From Lentimicrobium sp. L6 (GTDB lineage Bacteria; Bacteroidota; Bacteroidia; Bacteroidales; UBA12170), in contig NZ_JABKCA010000052.1 of NCBI RefSeq assembly GCF_013166655.1, positions 1 to 43,124 on the forward strand: a DNA stretch of 43,124 nt, written 5' to 3'. The notes under the pieces were generated by a model. The model saw only the letters and a program-made list of their open reading frames with translations. It did not search any database and was not told the DNA's origin. The position numbers and the translations under genes were made by a program. Below, piece after piece: positions 1 through 7,727 of this stretch. Every line of letters starts with the position of its first letter. The stretch's first letter is position 1.

Positions 1-48
1 TTCAAAATAGCTTTTGATTTGTTTAAACAAGATGTGTATAAAGAGTAG
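1..48 (+). CDS. C-terminal end of an upstream gene (partial)
   Basis: The first 48 bases read in frame 1 as FKIAFDLFKQDVYKE followed by TAG at 46-48. The composition is that of an ordinary charged/hydrophobic C-terminus, and a near-perfect palindrome follows the stop at once, as expected at the end of a gene. The family cannot be told from 15 residues, and it could be a chance open frame. Confidence 0.45.
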   Translation, partial: FKIAFDLFKQDVYKE

Positions 49-49
49 T

Positions 50-183
50 TCCCCATGGGGAGCCAAAAAATCAGATTTCAGTTTCAAAAATCAAATTATA
101 ATAGAATATCAAATTTTTCAATCTAATCATTTTGCTGAATCTTTTCCCTGACTCCCCTTGGGGTCGGGGTAAATCAGGGAAAA
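50..183. repeat. Palindrome and nested hairpin downstream of the first gene
   Basis: Positions 50-61 are a perfect 12-base palindrome (TCCCCATGGGGA) two bases after the stop codon. Positions 142-151 (TTTTCCCTGA) pair perfectly with 174-183 (TCAGGGAAAA); the 22-base interior itself holds CCCC and GGGG runs that can pair. The shape resembles a REP-type intergenic hairpin element. It could also act as a transcription end for the upstream gene, although no clean T-tract follows. Confidence 0.5.
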
Positions 184-291
184 TTAAACTATAGTAATTC
201 TTACTGATTAGTAACTAAAAATGAAATTATAAAAAGTTTTGAGCTATTTTAATGTTTATTCAAAAAGATTAAAATCATATAGAATGCTATT

Positions 292-400
292 GTACAAAGA
301 ACCACCAAGATTCACAAAATCCACAAAGAAGAATCATATAAAGTGAGTTATTCTAGTTTTTTTATTTTCGTGTCTCCTTTGAGTGTTTTGTGCCATAATG
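292..400. repeat. Degenerate inverted copies of the 'accacaaagacac' repeat
   Basis: Around 300-328 the text runs 'accaccaagattcacaaaatccacaaag', and around 369-399 its theme returns on the other strand (read on minus: ggcacaaaacactcaaaggagacacgaa). Similar 'accac..aggcac..agacac' text lies after lpxH (7529) and at the end of dinB (9648). I take these as decayed members of one dispersed intergenic family; the identity here is low. Confidence 0.4.
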
Positions 401-463
401 CTTTAATTTTTTCAAATTGAAAACAGTTATCGATACACTTCAAAAAGCCTTGCGAAAATTGTT

Positions 464-471
464 TATATTTG
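464..471 (+). promoter_or_regulatory. Bacteroidota -7 box TATATTTG
   Basis: TATATTTG matches the TAnnTTTG -7 consensus exactly and sits 47 bases before the ATG of the asparaginase-type gene. No TTG at the usual -33 distance is visible, so only the -7 half is supported. Confidence 0.5.
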
Positions 472-518
472 ACATCCATACCAATAAATAACTATAAAAA
501 GCCAAATAATAAATAGAA

Positions 519-1496
519 ATGAAAAAATACCTACCTATTATTCTCATTTTACTTTGGTCCTGTCAAATGGAAGTGAAAAACGAAAAAGAACAAAAAATAC
601 AAACTAATCCCGATTGGACCATAGTCATTCACGGAGGAGCTGGAGACATTGAAAAAGAAGGATTCTCTGAGGAAAGACAATCAGAATACAAACAAAAATT
701 AGAGGAGGCCATTCAGGCGGGCTCTGTCATTCTAGAAAATGGGGGGACAAGTTTAGAAGCTGTTGAAGCAAGTATTCATATCATGGAGGATTCACCACTT
801 TTTAATGCTGGTAAAGGAGCCGTTTTTAATGCTTTGGGTCAAAATGAAATGGATGCTTCCATTATGGATGGAAAAAGTGGAAAAGCAGGGGCGGTGGCTG
901 GAGTCCGTCATATTAAAAACCCCATCAGTGCAGCCATTGCAGTGATGGAAAAATCGCCACATGTATTGCTTATTGGTGATGGTGCTGAGAAATTCGCTTC
1001 AGAACATGGAGTGGAAATCACCGATACTTCTTGGTTTTATACCGAAAAAAGATGGAAAAGCTACGAGAAAATGAAGCAAGACAAGCACGGAACAGTGGGC
1101 TGCGTAGCACTAGATAAACACGGGAATATTACAGCTGGAACCTCCACTGGAGGCATGACCATGAAAATGCCCGGAAGAGTGGGTGATAGCCCAATTATTG
1201 GCGCTGGCACCTATGCCGATAATCATACTTGTGGGATTTCAGCCACGGGTCATGGGGAGTTCTTCATTAGAAATGTAGTGGCCTACGATGTGGCCGCCAT
1301 CATGAAATATCAAGGAAAAAGTATTGAAGAAGCAGCAAATTATGTGATTCAAGACAAACTAAAATCTCAAAACGCTAGCGGTGGAATCATAGGTTTAGAT
1401 GCCCAAGGGAATATCATCATGGAATTTAATACTACGGCTATGTTTAGAGCATCGAATCGCTCTGATGATGATTTACGAGTGGCTATTTTTAAATAA
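519..1496 (+). CDS. Isoaspartyl peptidase / plant-type L-asparaginase lipoprotein
   Basis: This is an Ntn-hydrolase of the plant-type asparaginase family, which cleaves L-asparagine and isoaspartyl dipeptides after autoproteolysis into two chains. Visible motifs: the early IHGGAG motif (37-42), the autocleavage/nucleophile site HGTVGCVALD with Thr192, TSTGG (208-212), and the substrate-loop GRVGDSPIIGAGTYAD (219-234). The length, 325 residues, is normal. The N-terminus is a lipoprotein signal with lipobox LWSC (Cys15), so it is probably anchored in the periplasm or on the cell surface rather than cytosolic as in E. coli IaaA. It stands alone between repeat-rich spacers with a -7 box upstream. 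The family is certain; the preferred substrate cannot be read from sequence. Confidence 0.93.
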   Translation: MKKYLPIILILLWSCQMEVKNEKEQKIQTNPDWTIVIHGGAGDIEKEGFSEERQSEYKQKLEEAIQAGSVILENGGTSLEAVEASIHIMEDSPLFNAGKGAVFNALGQNEMDASIMDGKSGKAGAVAGVRHIKNPISAAIAVMEKSPHVLLIGDGAEKFASEHGVEITDTSWFYTEKRWKSYEKMKQDKHGTVGCVALDKHGNITAGTSTGGMTMKMPGRVGDSPIIGAGTYADNHTCGISATGHGEFFIRNVVAYDVAAIMKYQGKSIEEAANYVIQDKLKSQNASGGIIGLDAQGNIIMEFNTTAMFRASNRSDDDLRVAIFK

Positions 1497-1727
1497 ATCG
1501 CTATCTGGCCAAGCAATATTAAGACCGCATTCATTTCCACGGGCTTCCCCGCGGCTATTCATCTGTCGCCCTTCCAGGACTCAAATTAGCATCATCCTTA
1601 GACTATTTAAATGAGCTCGAGAAGTGGCGAGGCGGAGAGCTTGCGATTCTAAAAAAACACATCTGTGGAAATAAGCGTTTTAATCCTGACCGTAATGTCA
1701 TGGATTCCCTTTTAATACCATCTAATC
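1497..1727. repeat. Repeat-derived spacer
   Basis: This 231-base gap contains GC-richer text (about 1528-1580: 'cacgggcttccccgcggc' then 'tattcatctgtcgccc') unlike the flanking genes and typical of short dispersed intergenic repeats in Bacteroidota. Open frames crossing it on either strand look like by-products of the repeat. I see no gene in it. Confidence 0.4.
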
Positions 1728-1886
1728 CTAAGCCCTTAACAAATCGTGAATTTTTTCCTTTGCTGCTCTTAGTGCCTCAGCAATGTTATTTTCTATAACA
1801 ATAAGCTCCTCAAAATCGTTTGAAGTAGCTTTGTATTTGCCAGAGGGCAATTTCTTAATGTTGATATTTATCGTACTGCTCATCAT
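1728..1886 (-). CDS. Small HicB-like (DUF1902-type) protein
   Basis: A 52-codon frame runs from ATG at 1886 to TAG at 1728-1730, starting 9 bases after the stop of the histidine kinase on the same strand. The product begins MMSSTININ, continues through KLPSGKYKATSNDFEELIV and ends in an amphipathic helix (NIAEALRAAKEKIHDLL). The pattern beta, beta with K-x-PSG-KY-AT, beta, then an 'EAL..A' helix is that of HicB-type partial RNase H folds. No HicA toxin is visible on either side, so it may be an orphan antitoxin, a HicB-fold regulator, or a small partner of the kinase. The call rests on pattern similarity only. Confidence 0.6.
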   Translation of the reverse strand: MMSSTININIKKLPSGKYKATSNDFEELIVIENNIAEALRAAKEKIHDLLRA

Positions 1887-1895
1887 CTATGGGTT

Positions 1896-3881
1896 TTAAA
1901 CATATTTTGCAATAGTGCGTCTGAGATGAGTTAGATTGATTGGTTTGGCAATGAATTCTACACAACCAGCTCGTCTACACCTCTCTATATCTTCATCTTG
2001 GGTATAGGCGGTTTGAGCAATGATGGGTAAATCGGGTTGAAGTTTCAATATTTCGGTGGTAGCCTGCAAGCCATCTACAGTAGGCATTTTAATATCCATA
2101 AGCACCAAGCAAATATTCTTTTCTCTGCAATAATCTATGGCTTCCTTACCATTTTTAGCCCAAATGACATCTAGATTTAAATCTTTCAATACATATTTCA
2201 GTAGGTGGTAATTGTCCTCTTCATCTTCTGCTATCATCACCATGTTTTTTTGAGGAGGTTTTACCTTAGAATTGTTTTCTTGGGATAAAGGATGGATGAT
2301 TTCAAAAACCGATCCTCTATTTACTTCGGAGCTTAAGCTAATTTCCCCACCTAATAATCGCATTAAAGAACGGCTAATAGACAGACCAATACCAGTTCCT
2401 TGTGGCTTCTCAATATGATCGATTTGCTGAAAACGTTCAAATATTTGCTGCTGTAATTTGATAGGGATCCCAATCCCTGTATCCTTTACATATATGTGAA
2501 CTAAATTGTTTTTTATTTCAAAACTAATCTCTACACTACCTTCTTCTGTAAATTTCAAAGCATTATTGACTAAATTCATCAATACCTGCTTCAGCCTCAA
2601 TTTATCAGTTTCAATAATCGTGTCTAAATTTTCAGTCTGTGAATATTTAATTTCAATATGACCTTTGTCTTTATTATGCTTATCGAAATCAAATATCGTT
2701 TTTATATCCAGTAATAACTGGTGAATACTCAAGGCTTCTGTATTGATGGCTACAAGATCAGACTCAATCTTTGCAATATCCATTAAATCATTAATCAATT
2801 GTAATAGCGTATCGGAATTATTATTGATGATGCGTATAAAATCAGAAGTATCCTCAGGATCGGCATCTTCCAATAACTGACTAAAACCCACAATAGCATT
2901 CATAGGAGTTCTAATCTCATGACTCATATTGGCCAAGAACCTATTTTTCAGTTTTTCTGCATTTTCAGCCTCATTAAGGGCTAATTTTAAAGCATGTCTG
3001 TTTTCTTCAATTTCTCTATTTATATTTCTAAGTCGATCATTCTGGGTTTTATACTCTCTATTAATCTTCTCTAAATCACTATTTAGATTTTTCAATTCCT
3101 TATTGGTTTCTAAGCGATCAGAAATATCACGAGCAATAGTAATGATCACTTGCTTGCCCTTTATTTCAGTAATGGAGGAACTAATTTCTACCGGAATGCT
3201 TCTGAAATCTTTAGAAATGAGTTCTGTTTCATAAACATGCTTTTTCTTATCCTTTAATAATCGAACCTCTAATAAATAGTCAAATATCTTTTGTGGAGCG
3301 ATAATCTTTTCTGGTTCCATGCTAAGCATTTCTTCACGGCTGTATCTCAATCGCTCTAATGAATTATAATTGACAGTAATAAAAGGGCCTTCTAGTTCTC
3401 TGATAAATACCAACTCATCTATCACATCTAAAAATCTGGTAAACTCATCTGGTTTATTCTCTGATTTTGCTATCTCCAACTGTTTCTTTTCTCTCTGGAG
3501 ATGAGTCATTAATAAAACAATCCTCTCAAAAACACTAATTAGATTAGATTTCCCTTCTACAATAAAATCACGAGCTCCATATTCAATGAGGCTTTCTATG
3601 ATTTCCGTTTTATAATCATCAAGTATAAAAATAATGGGAGGAACTATATTGAAGTCCTTTTTAATCTTCTTTAATAATTCTAAACCATTAAATGCTGGGA
3701 ATAAATAATCAGAAACTATGATGCAGTTTTTCTTATCCTCTATTATACCCAACAAAGCCTGATAATTGGCTGCACTAGCTATGTTCATTCCCTTTTGTAT
3801 CAATCCTTCCTTAATATCTACAAAGAATGAAGAATGAGGGCTAAAGAATACGATCCTATATGTATTAATTTTAGTCAACAT
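1896..3881 (-). CDS. Soluble hybrid sensor histidine kinase (REC-PAS-HisKA-HATPase-REC)
   Basis: The 661 residues hold, in order: a receiver-like domain (8-125) with candidate phospho-acceptor Asp58 in VSDYLFPAFNG; a PAS domain (about 150-255, ending ARDISDR); a coiled coil (257-315); HisKA with H-box FLANMSHEIRTPMN and His321; HATPase_c with N-box NLVNNALKF (436-444), DTGIGIP (467-473) and GTGIGLS (495-501); and a C-terminal receiver with acidic pair Glu552/Asp553, Asp596 in LMDIKMP and Lys646. There is no transmembrane segment or signal peptide, so it should be cytoplasmic and respond to an internal cue or a partner protein. No separate response regulator with an output domain is adjacent, so the target is unknown. 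The gene is divergent from dxr. Confidence 0.93.
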   Translation of the reverse strand: MLTKINTYRIVFFSPHSSFFVDIKEGLIQKGMNIASAANYQALLGIIEDKKNCIIVSDYLFPAFNGLELLKKIKKDFNIVPPIIFILDDYKTEIIESLIEYGARDFIVEGKSNLISVFERIVLLMTHLQREKKQLEIAKSENKPDEFTRFLDVIDELVFIRELEGPFITVNYNSLERLRYSREEMLSMEPEKIIAPQKIFDYLLEVRLLKDKKKHVYETELISKDFRSIPVEISSSITEIKGKQVIITIARDISDRLETNKELKNLNSDLEKINREYKTQNDRLRNINREIEENRHALKLALNEAENAEKLKNRFLANMSHEIRTPMNAIVGFSQLLEDADPEDTSDFIRIINNNSDTLLQLINDLMDIAKIESDLVAINTEALSIHQLLLDIKTIFDFDKHNKDKGHIEIKYSQTENLDTIIETDKLRLKQVLMNLVNNALKFTEEGSVEISFEIKNNLVHIYVKDTGIGIPIKLQQQIFERFQQIDHIEKPQGTGIGLSISRSLMRLLGGEISLSSEVNRGSVFEIIHPLSQENNSKVKPPQKNMVMIAEDEEDNYHLLKYVLKDLNLDVIWAKNGKEAIDYCREKNICLVLMDIKMPTVDGLQATTEILKLQPDLPIIAQTAYTQDEDIERCRRAGCVEFIAKPINLTHLRRTIAKYV

Positions 3882-4044
3882 AATAAAAGTTTATATATTA
3901 TAAGACTATATTTTAAGAAATGGTGGTTACGAAAATGAAGTATTATAAGTTCTTTCAAAAAATAAGTCGTCTATTTAAGTAAAGATAATAAATATTAGTT
4001 CGAAATCAAAATCTAAAACAATATTTATATATCATCAATTTATT

Positions 4045-4052
4045 TAGTTTTG
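4045..4052 (+). promoter_or_regulatory. -7 box TAGTTTTG upstream of dxr
   Basis: TAGTTTTG fits TAnnTTTG exactly and lies 55 bases before the dxr ATG within the divergent 226-base spacer. No -33 TTG is clear. Confidence 0.45.
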
Positions 4053-4107
4053 CTGCTTATTATAATATCGTAGAATATGCCATCCAAAAGGTTAGGCCGT
4101 AATAAAT

Positions 4108-5280
4108 ATGGAAAGTCAAGAAGGTAAAGGAATTACAATTTTAGGATCTACTGGGAGTATTGGAAGGCAAGCCCTTCAAGTTATTTCTGAATATCCCGAA
4201 TTATTTAGACTAAAGATATTAAGTGCCCATTCAAGTATTGATTTATTGATAGAACAGGCATTGAAATATCATCCAGAAATGGTGTTTATTGCAAACTCCA
4301 CGCGACAAAATGCCCTTAAAGCTGCTTTAGCTCATACCTCCATTCAAGTATTAAACACTGAGGAAGAACTATATGAAACTTTTCTTCAAGAAGACCTCCA
4401 TATGGTGTTATTGGCCATTGTTGGATTTGCTGGACTAAAGCCTGCATTAAAAACCATTGAAGCCTCTAAAGATTTAGCTATTGCAAATAAAGAGAGTTTG
4501 GTGGTGGGTGGTCATATCCTCATGGATTTGGTAAAAAAGCATCAGGTCAATTTATTACCGGTAGATTCGGAGCATTCTGCGATTTTTCAATGTTTACAAG
4601 GTGAGCAAGCCGAGAGTGTAGAGAAAATCATTTTAACCGCTAGCGGAGGGCCGTTCTTTGAATGGTCAGCTGAAGAAATGAAGAAAATCACCTTAAAACA
4701 AGCGCTTAAACATCCCACGTGGGAGATGGGGCACAAAATCACCATTGATTCTGCAAGCATGATGAATAAAGGGCTTGAGGTGATTGAAGCCAAGTGGTTA
4801 TTCAATTTGAATCCTCAACAAATAGACGTGGTAGCTCATCCTCAGTCTTTGGTACACAGTATGGTCCAGTTTAATGATGGCTCAGTAAAAGCCCAAATGA
4901 GTCCTCCCGATATGCGAGGTCCTATTCAATATGCTATGTTTCACCCCCATCGAAAACAAGCCGGTTTAACAAGATTTAATTTTTCGGAAGCATTGAGTCT
5001 CAGTTTCAAGCCTGTTGATATGAAAAAATTTCGTAATCTTGCACTCGCTTTCGAAGCTCTAGAAAAAGGGGGGAATATTCCGGCTATTTTAAATGCAGCC
5101 AATGAAGCTGCTGTTGAGGCGGTTCTCCAAAACCAGCTTCCTTTCTATAGAATATCAGAAGTGGTTGAAAATATGATGAAAGAAATGAACTTTATCCAAA
5201 ATCCAAACTTACAGGATTTAGAAAATACTCATTTTGAAACCATCGCCAAAAGCAAAGAATTAATCAAGAGAAAAAACTAG
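4108..5280 (+). CDS. dxr: 1-deoxy-D-xylulose 5-phosphate reductoisomerase
   Basis: Second enzyme of the MEP isoprenoid pathway: NADPH-dependent rearrangement and reduction of DXP to MEP. The dinucleotide-binding GSTGSIG (13-19), ANKES (126-130), the metal-binding VDSEH (Asp153, Glu155) and NKGLE (220-224, Glu224), and the flexible-loop HPTWEMG are all present; these match the catalytic residues known for the family. At 390 residues it is of usual length. The stop is followed one base later by the ATG of rseP, so the two are surely co-transcribed; the same neighbours occur in many bacteria. Confidence 0.97.
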   Translation: MESQEGKGITILGSTGSIGRQALQVISEYPELFRLKILSAHSSIDLLIEQALKYHPEMVFIANSTRQNALKAALAHTSIQVLNTEEELYETFLQEDLHMVLLAIVGFAGLKPALKTIEASKDLAIANKESLVVGGHILMDLVKKHQVNLLPVDSEHSAIFQCLQGEQAESVEKIILTASGGPFFEWSAEEMKKITLKQALKHPTWEMGHKITIDSASMMNKGLEVIEAKWLFNLNPQQIDVVAHPQSLVHSMVQFNDGSVKAQMSPPDMRGPIQYAMFHPHRKQAGLTRFNFSEALSLSFKPVDMKKFRNLALAFEALEKGGNIPAILNAANEAAVEAVLQNQLPFYRISEVVENMMKEMNFIQNPNLQDLENTHFETIAKSKELIKRKN

Positions 5281-5281
5281 A

Positions 5282-6616
5282 ATGGATATCCTTATACAAA
5301 TTTTACAACTCATTTTAAGTCTGTCGGTATTGGTAATTGTGCATGAATTTGGACACTTTGCCGCTGCAAAAATATTTCATACTAAAGTAGAGAAGTTTTA
5401 TCTTTTCTTTAATCCTGGCTTCTCCCTTTTTAAGTTTAAATATGGGGAAACAGAATATGGTATGGGTTGGTTGCCTTTAGGGGGCTATGTGAAAATTGCC
5501 GGAATGATAGACGAAAGCATGGACAAAGAGCAAATGGAAAAAGACCCTGAGCCATGGGAGTTTAGAAGCAAACCCGCGTGGCAACGCTTAATCATTATGT
5601 TGGGTGGGGTTTTTATGAATGTGATATTAGCCATGCTTATCTATATTGTAATGATGGCCAGTTATGGTGAAGAATACCTTCCTACATCGGCTGTTAAATA
5701 TGGAATTCAGGTGGATAGCTTAGGCCAAACCTTAGGTTTAAAAAATGGAGATAAAATTTTAACTCTTGATGGACAAGAAGTGGATGATTTCATGAAGATT
5801 CCTGCCCATTTAATTTTAGAGGAGGTGCAAGCCATTCAAATTGATCGTAATGGACAGCGATTAGATATTCCAGTAAGTACTCAGTTTGTAGGTGACTTAA
5901 TAGCCAGCGAAAAACCTGGTTTCCTGATGCCTCGTATGCCCATTCGCATCAGTGAATTTGCCAAGAGTTCCACCGCAGAAGAAGCCGGAATTATGAAGGG
6001 CGATTGGATACAAAGCCTTAACGGACAACAGGTGGCCTTTTTTGACCAGTTCCAAATATTCAGAGATAGTGTAGCTGCCAATACAGGTAAAATGGTTCAG
6101 GTGAGTGTATTACGTGAAAACAAATTAAAGACCTTTGAAGTAGCAGTGCAAGACGATGGTCTTATTGGTATTTCAATTGGTGCCGATTTAGGATTGGATT
6201 TTGATTTAAAATCTCGCGATTATACCGTGATAGAAGCTATACCAGCTGGTATCAACAAAGCATTTGAAACCATTAATAGCTATCTTAAACAATTAAAGAT
6301 ACTTTTTAACCCTGAAATGAAAGCTTATAAGTCGGTTGGTGGATTTATTAAGATTGGTAGCATCTTTCCTCCGGTTTGGGATTGGATGAAATTCTGGAGT
6401 CTGACCGCTTTCTTATCCATCATGCTTGCTGTATTAAATATACTACCTATTCCAGCTTTAGATGGTGGTCATGTGATGTTCTTGATGTATGAAATTATTG
6501 CCCGCCGTAAGCCTAGCGATAAGTTTATGGAATATGCACAGATGGTAGGAATGTTCCTTTTATTAGCTCTATTGGTATTTGCCAATGGTAACGATATCTG
6601 GAACTTGTTTAACTAA
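5282..6616 (+). CDS. rseP: RIP metalloprotease RseP (site-2 protease family)
   Basis: Intramembrane zinc protease that cleaves membrane-spanning anti-sigma factors and leftover signal peptides. The HExxH motif HEFGH lies at 21-25 in the first membrane segment, and the third ligand is in the C-terminal LDG motif (393-395) of NILPIPALDGGHVMF. Two PDZ-like regions lie between (about 125-200 and 215-300). The N- and C-terminal hydrophobic segments complete the usual four-segment topology. The 444-residue length is normal for this phylum. It lies one base after dxr and probably ends the transcript at the weak hairpin near 6628. Confidence 0.95.
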   Translation: MDILIQILQLILSLSVLVIVHEFGHFAAAKIFHTKVEKFYLFFNPGFSLFKFKYGETEYGMGWLPLGGYVKIAGMIDESMDKEQMEKDPEPWEFRSKPAWQRLIIMLGGVFMNVILAMLIYIVMMASYGEEYLPTSAVKYGIQVDSLGQTLGLKNGDKILTLDGQEVDDFMKIPAHLILEEVQAIQIDRNGQRLDIPVSTQFVGDLIASEKPGFLMPRMPIRISEFAKSSTAEEAGIMKGDWIQSLNGQQVAFFDQFQIFRDSVAANTGKMVQVSVLRENKLKTFEVAVQDDGLIGISIGADLGLDFDLKSRDYTVIEAIPAGINKAFETINSYLKQLKILFNPEMKAYKSVGGFIKIGSIFPPVWDWMKFWSLTAFLSIMLAVLNILPIPALDGGHVMFLMYEIIARRKPSDKFMEYAQMVGMFLLLALLVFANGNDIWNLFN

Positions 6617-6627
6617 TGCTTGCCAGT

Positions 6628-6648
6628 AAAACCATATCAATTGGTTTT
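6628..6648 (+). terminator. Possible weak terminator after rseP
   Basis: AAAACCA (6628-6634) pairs with TGGTTTT (6642-6648) across a 7-base loop, 12 bases after the rseP stop. Only four T residues end the stem and no long T-tract follows, so termination would be partial at best. Confidence 0.35.
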
Positions 6649-6692
6649 CTAACAAACACAAAAGCAAAGCCATAAAATGCCATTTTTTTCCT

Positions 6693-6716
6693 TATGTTTG
6701 TACTGAAAACAAACAT
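6693..6716 (+). promoter_or_regulatory. -7 box overlapping a dyad upstream of lpxH
   Basis: TATGTTTG (6693-6700) fits TAnnTTTG exactly. The same bases form the left arm of a perfect dyad, ATGTTTG (6694-6700) with CAAACAT (6710-6716), 9-base spacer. This places a possible operator or 5' hairpin right at the transcription start, 25 bases before the start codon. Confidence 0.5.
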
Positions 6717-6741
6717 TTACAGACATTAAAAAAACGGAATC

Positions 6742-7521
6742 TTGACGAAACCATCAAATAAAAAGGTCTACTTTCTCTCCGATGCTCATCTGGGTATTCC
6801 CGATGTGGAATCTAGTAAAGTTAGAGAGAGAAAGATGGTGAGATGGTTGGATGAGGTCAAGAAAGATGCACTAGCCATTTATATTCTCGGCGATCTCTTT
6901 GACTTCTGGTTCGAGTATAAAACGGTGGTTCCCAAAGGTTTTACTCGTCTTTTTGGCAAGCTGGCTGAAATTACCGACAGTGGTATTCCAATACATTTCT
7001 TTAGAGGAAACCATGATATTTGGGCTTTCAATTATTTAAATGAAGAGCTCAATATTGAAATCCATCGAGAGCCTTTAGAAGTGGAGCTTTTAGGTAAAAA
7101 GTTCTTTTTAGCTCATGGCGACGGATTAGGCCAAGGCGATAAGGGCTATAAGTTCTTGAAGTGGATATTTGAGCAGAAACTCAATCAATGGTTATTTCGT
7201 TGGATTCATCCCGATTGGGGATTGGCTATGGGTTTGTTTTGGTCGAGAAGAAGTCGTTATGCGAATGTAGCCCGAGAAGAAAAAGAAAGAGAAGAACCAG
7301 TTATACGAGCCATAGAGGATTCTAGATTACCTATGTTTGCCAAAGATTATTTAAGGCAAGGCCATCAGATCGATTATTTTGTGATGGGACATTGGCATAT
7401 TGTTAGAGATTTCGAACTTCAATCAAACAGTCGTTTTATCTTCTTAGGCGATTGGATTTCTCGTTTTTCTTATGGTGTTTTTGATGGCGAGGTTTTTGAG
7501 ATGAAGGTTTTTGAGGGGTAG
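6742..7521 (+). CDS. lpxH: UDP-2,3-diacylglucosamine diphosphatase
   Basis: Calcineurin-like metallophosphoesterase that hydrolyses UDP-2,3-diacylglucosamine to lipid X in lipid A synthesis, peripheral to the inner membrane. Metal-binding motifs are SDAHLG (Asp14, His16), GDLFDFW (Asp51), GNHD (Asn90, His91), AHGDGLGQGDKGYK (His125) and GHWH (His217, His219), the LpxH arrangement. The start must be TTG at 6742: an in-frame stop lies at 6727-6729, no ATG or GTG falls between, and the first internal ATG (codon 32) would remove the first metal motif. It is 259 residues, close to the family norm, and has its own -7 box. Confidence 0.9.
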   Translation: MTKPSNKKVYFLSDAHLGIPDVESSKVRERKMVRWLDEVKKDALAIYILGDLFDFWFEYKTVVPKGFTRLFGKLAEITDSGIPIHFFRGNHDIWAFNYLNEELNIEIHREPLEVELLGKKFFLAHGDGLGQGDKGYKFLKWIFEQKLNQWLFRWIHPDWGLAMGLFWSRRSRYANVAREEKEREEPVIRAIEDSRLPMFAKDYLRQGHQIDYFVMGHWHIVRDFELQSNSRFIFLGDWISRFSYGVFDGEVFEMKVFEG

Positions 7522-7528
7522 ATTAAAG

Positions 7529-7580
7529 AGATACCACAGAGGCACTGAGACACGAAGAGAAATGAGTGAATGATAGAATG
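7529..7580 (+). repeat. 'accacagaggcac' dispersed repeat, copy A
   Basis: Begins 8 bases after the lpxH stop. The string 'agataccacagaggcactga' and its continuation to 'aatgagtgaatgatagaatg' closely match the copy at 9648-9697 that forms the end of dinB. Confidence 0.7.
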
Positions 7581-7622
7581 GTTGAAGGAAGGTGCTATAT
7601 CAAGATGCATCAATTCTTATAA

Positions 7623-7727
7623 GAGATTGCTTCATCGAACCTCCTCGCAATGACCCATCTTCGAATGGAGATACTAACCTGTATATAATTAAAAGGCCGG
7701 TCATTGCGAATGTAGTGAAGCAATCTC
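7623..7727. repeat. Long imperfect hairpin repeat, copy A
   Basis: The left arm GAGATTGCTTC (7623-7633) through TCGCAATGACC (7645-7655) pairs with GGTCATTGCGA (7699-7709) through GAAGCAATCTC (7717-7727). The two arms are about 30 bases each around a 43-base loop. A decayed second copy lies at 9874-9960 after dinB. This 'cgcaatgac / gaagcaatctc' type is a common dispersed intergenic element in environmental bacteria. Confidence 0.7.

Noticed and set aside
1399-1614. 71-codon frame overlapping the end of the asparaginase gene
   Set aside because: Shifted-frame shadow of a certain gene that continues into repeat text.
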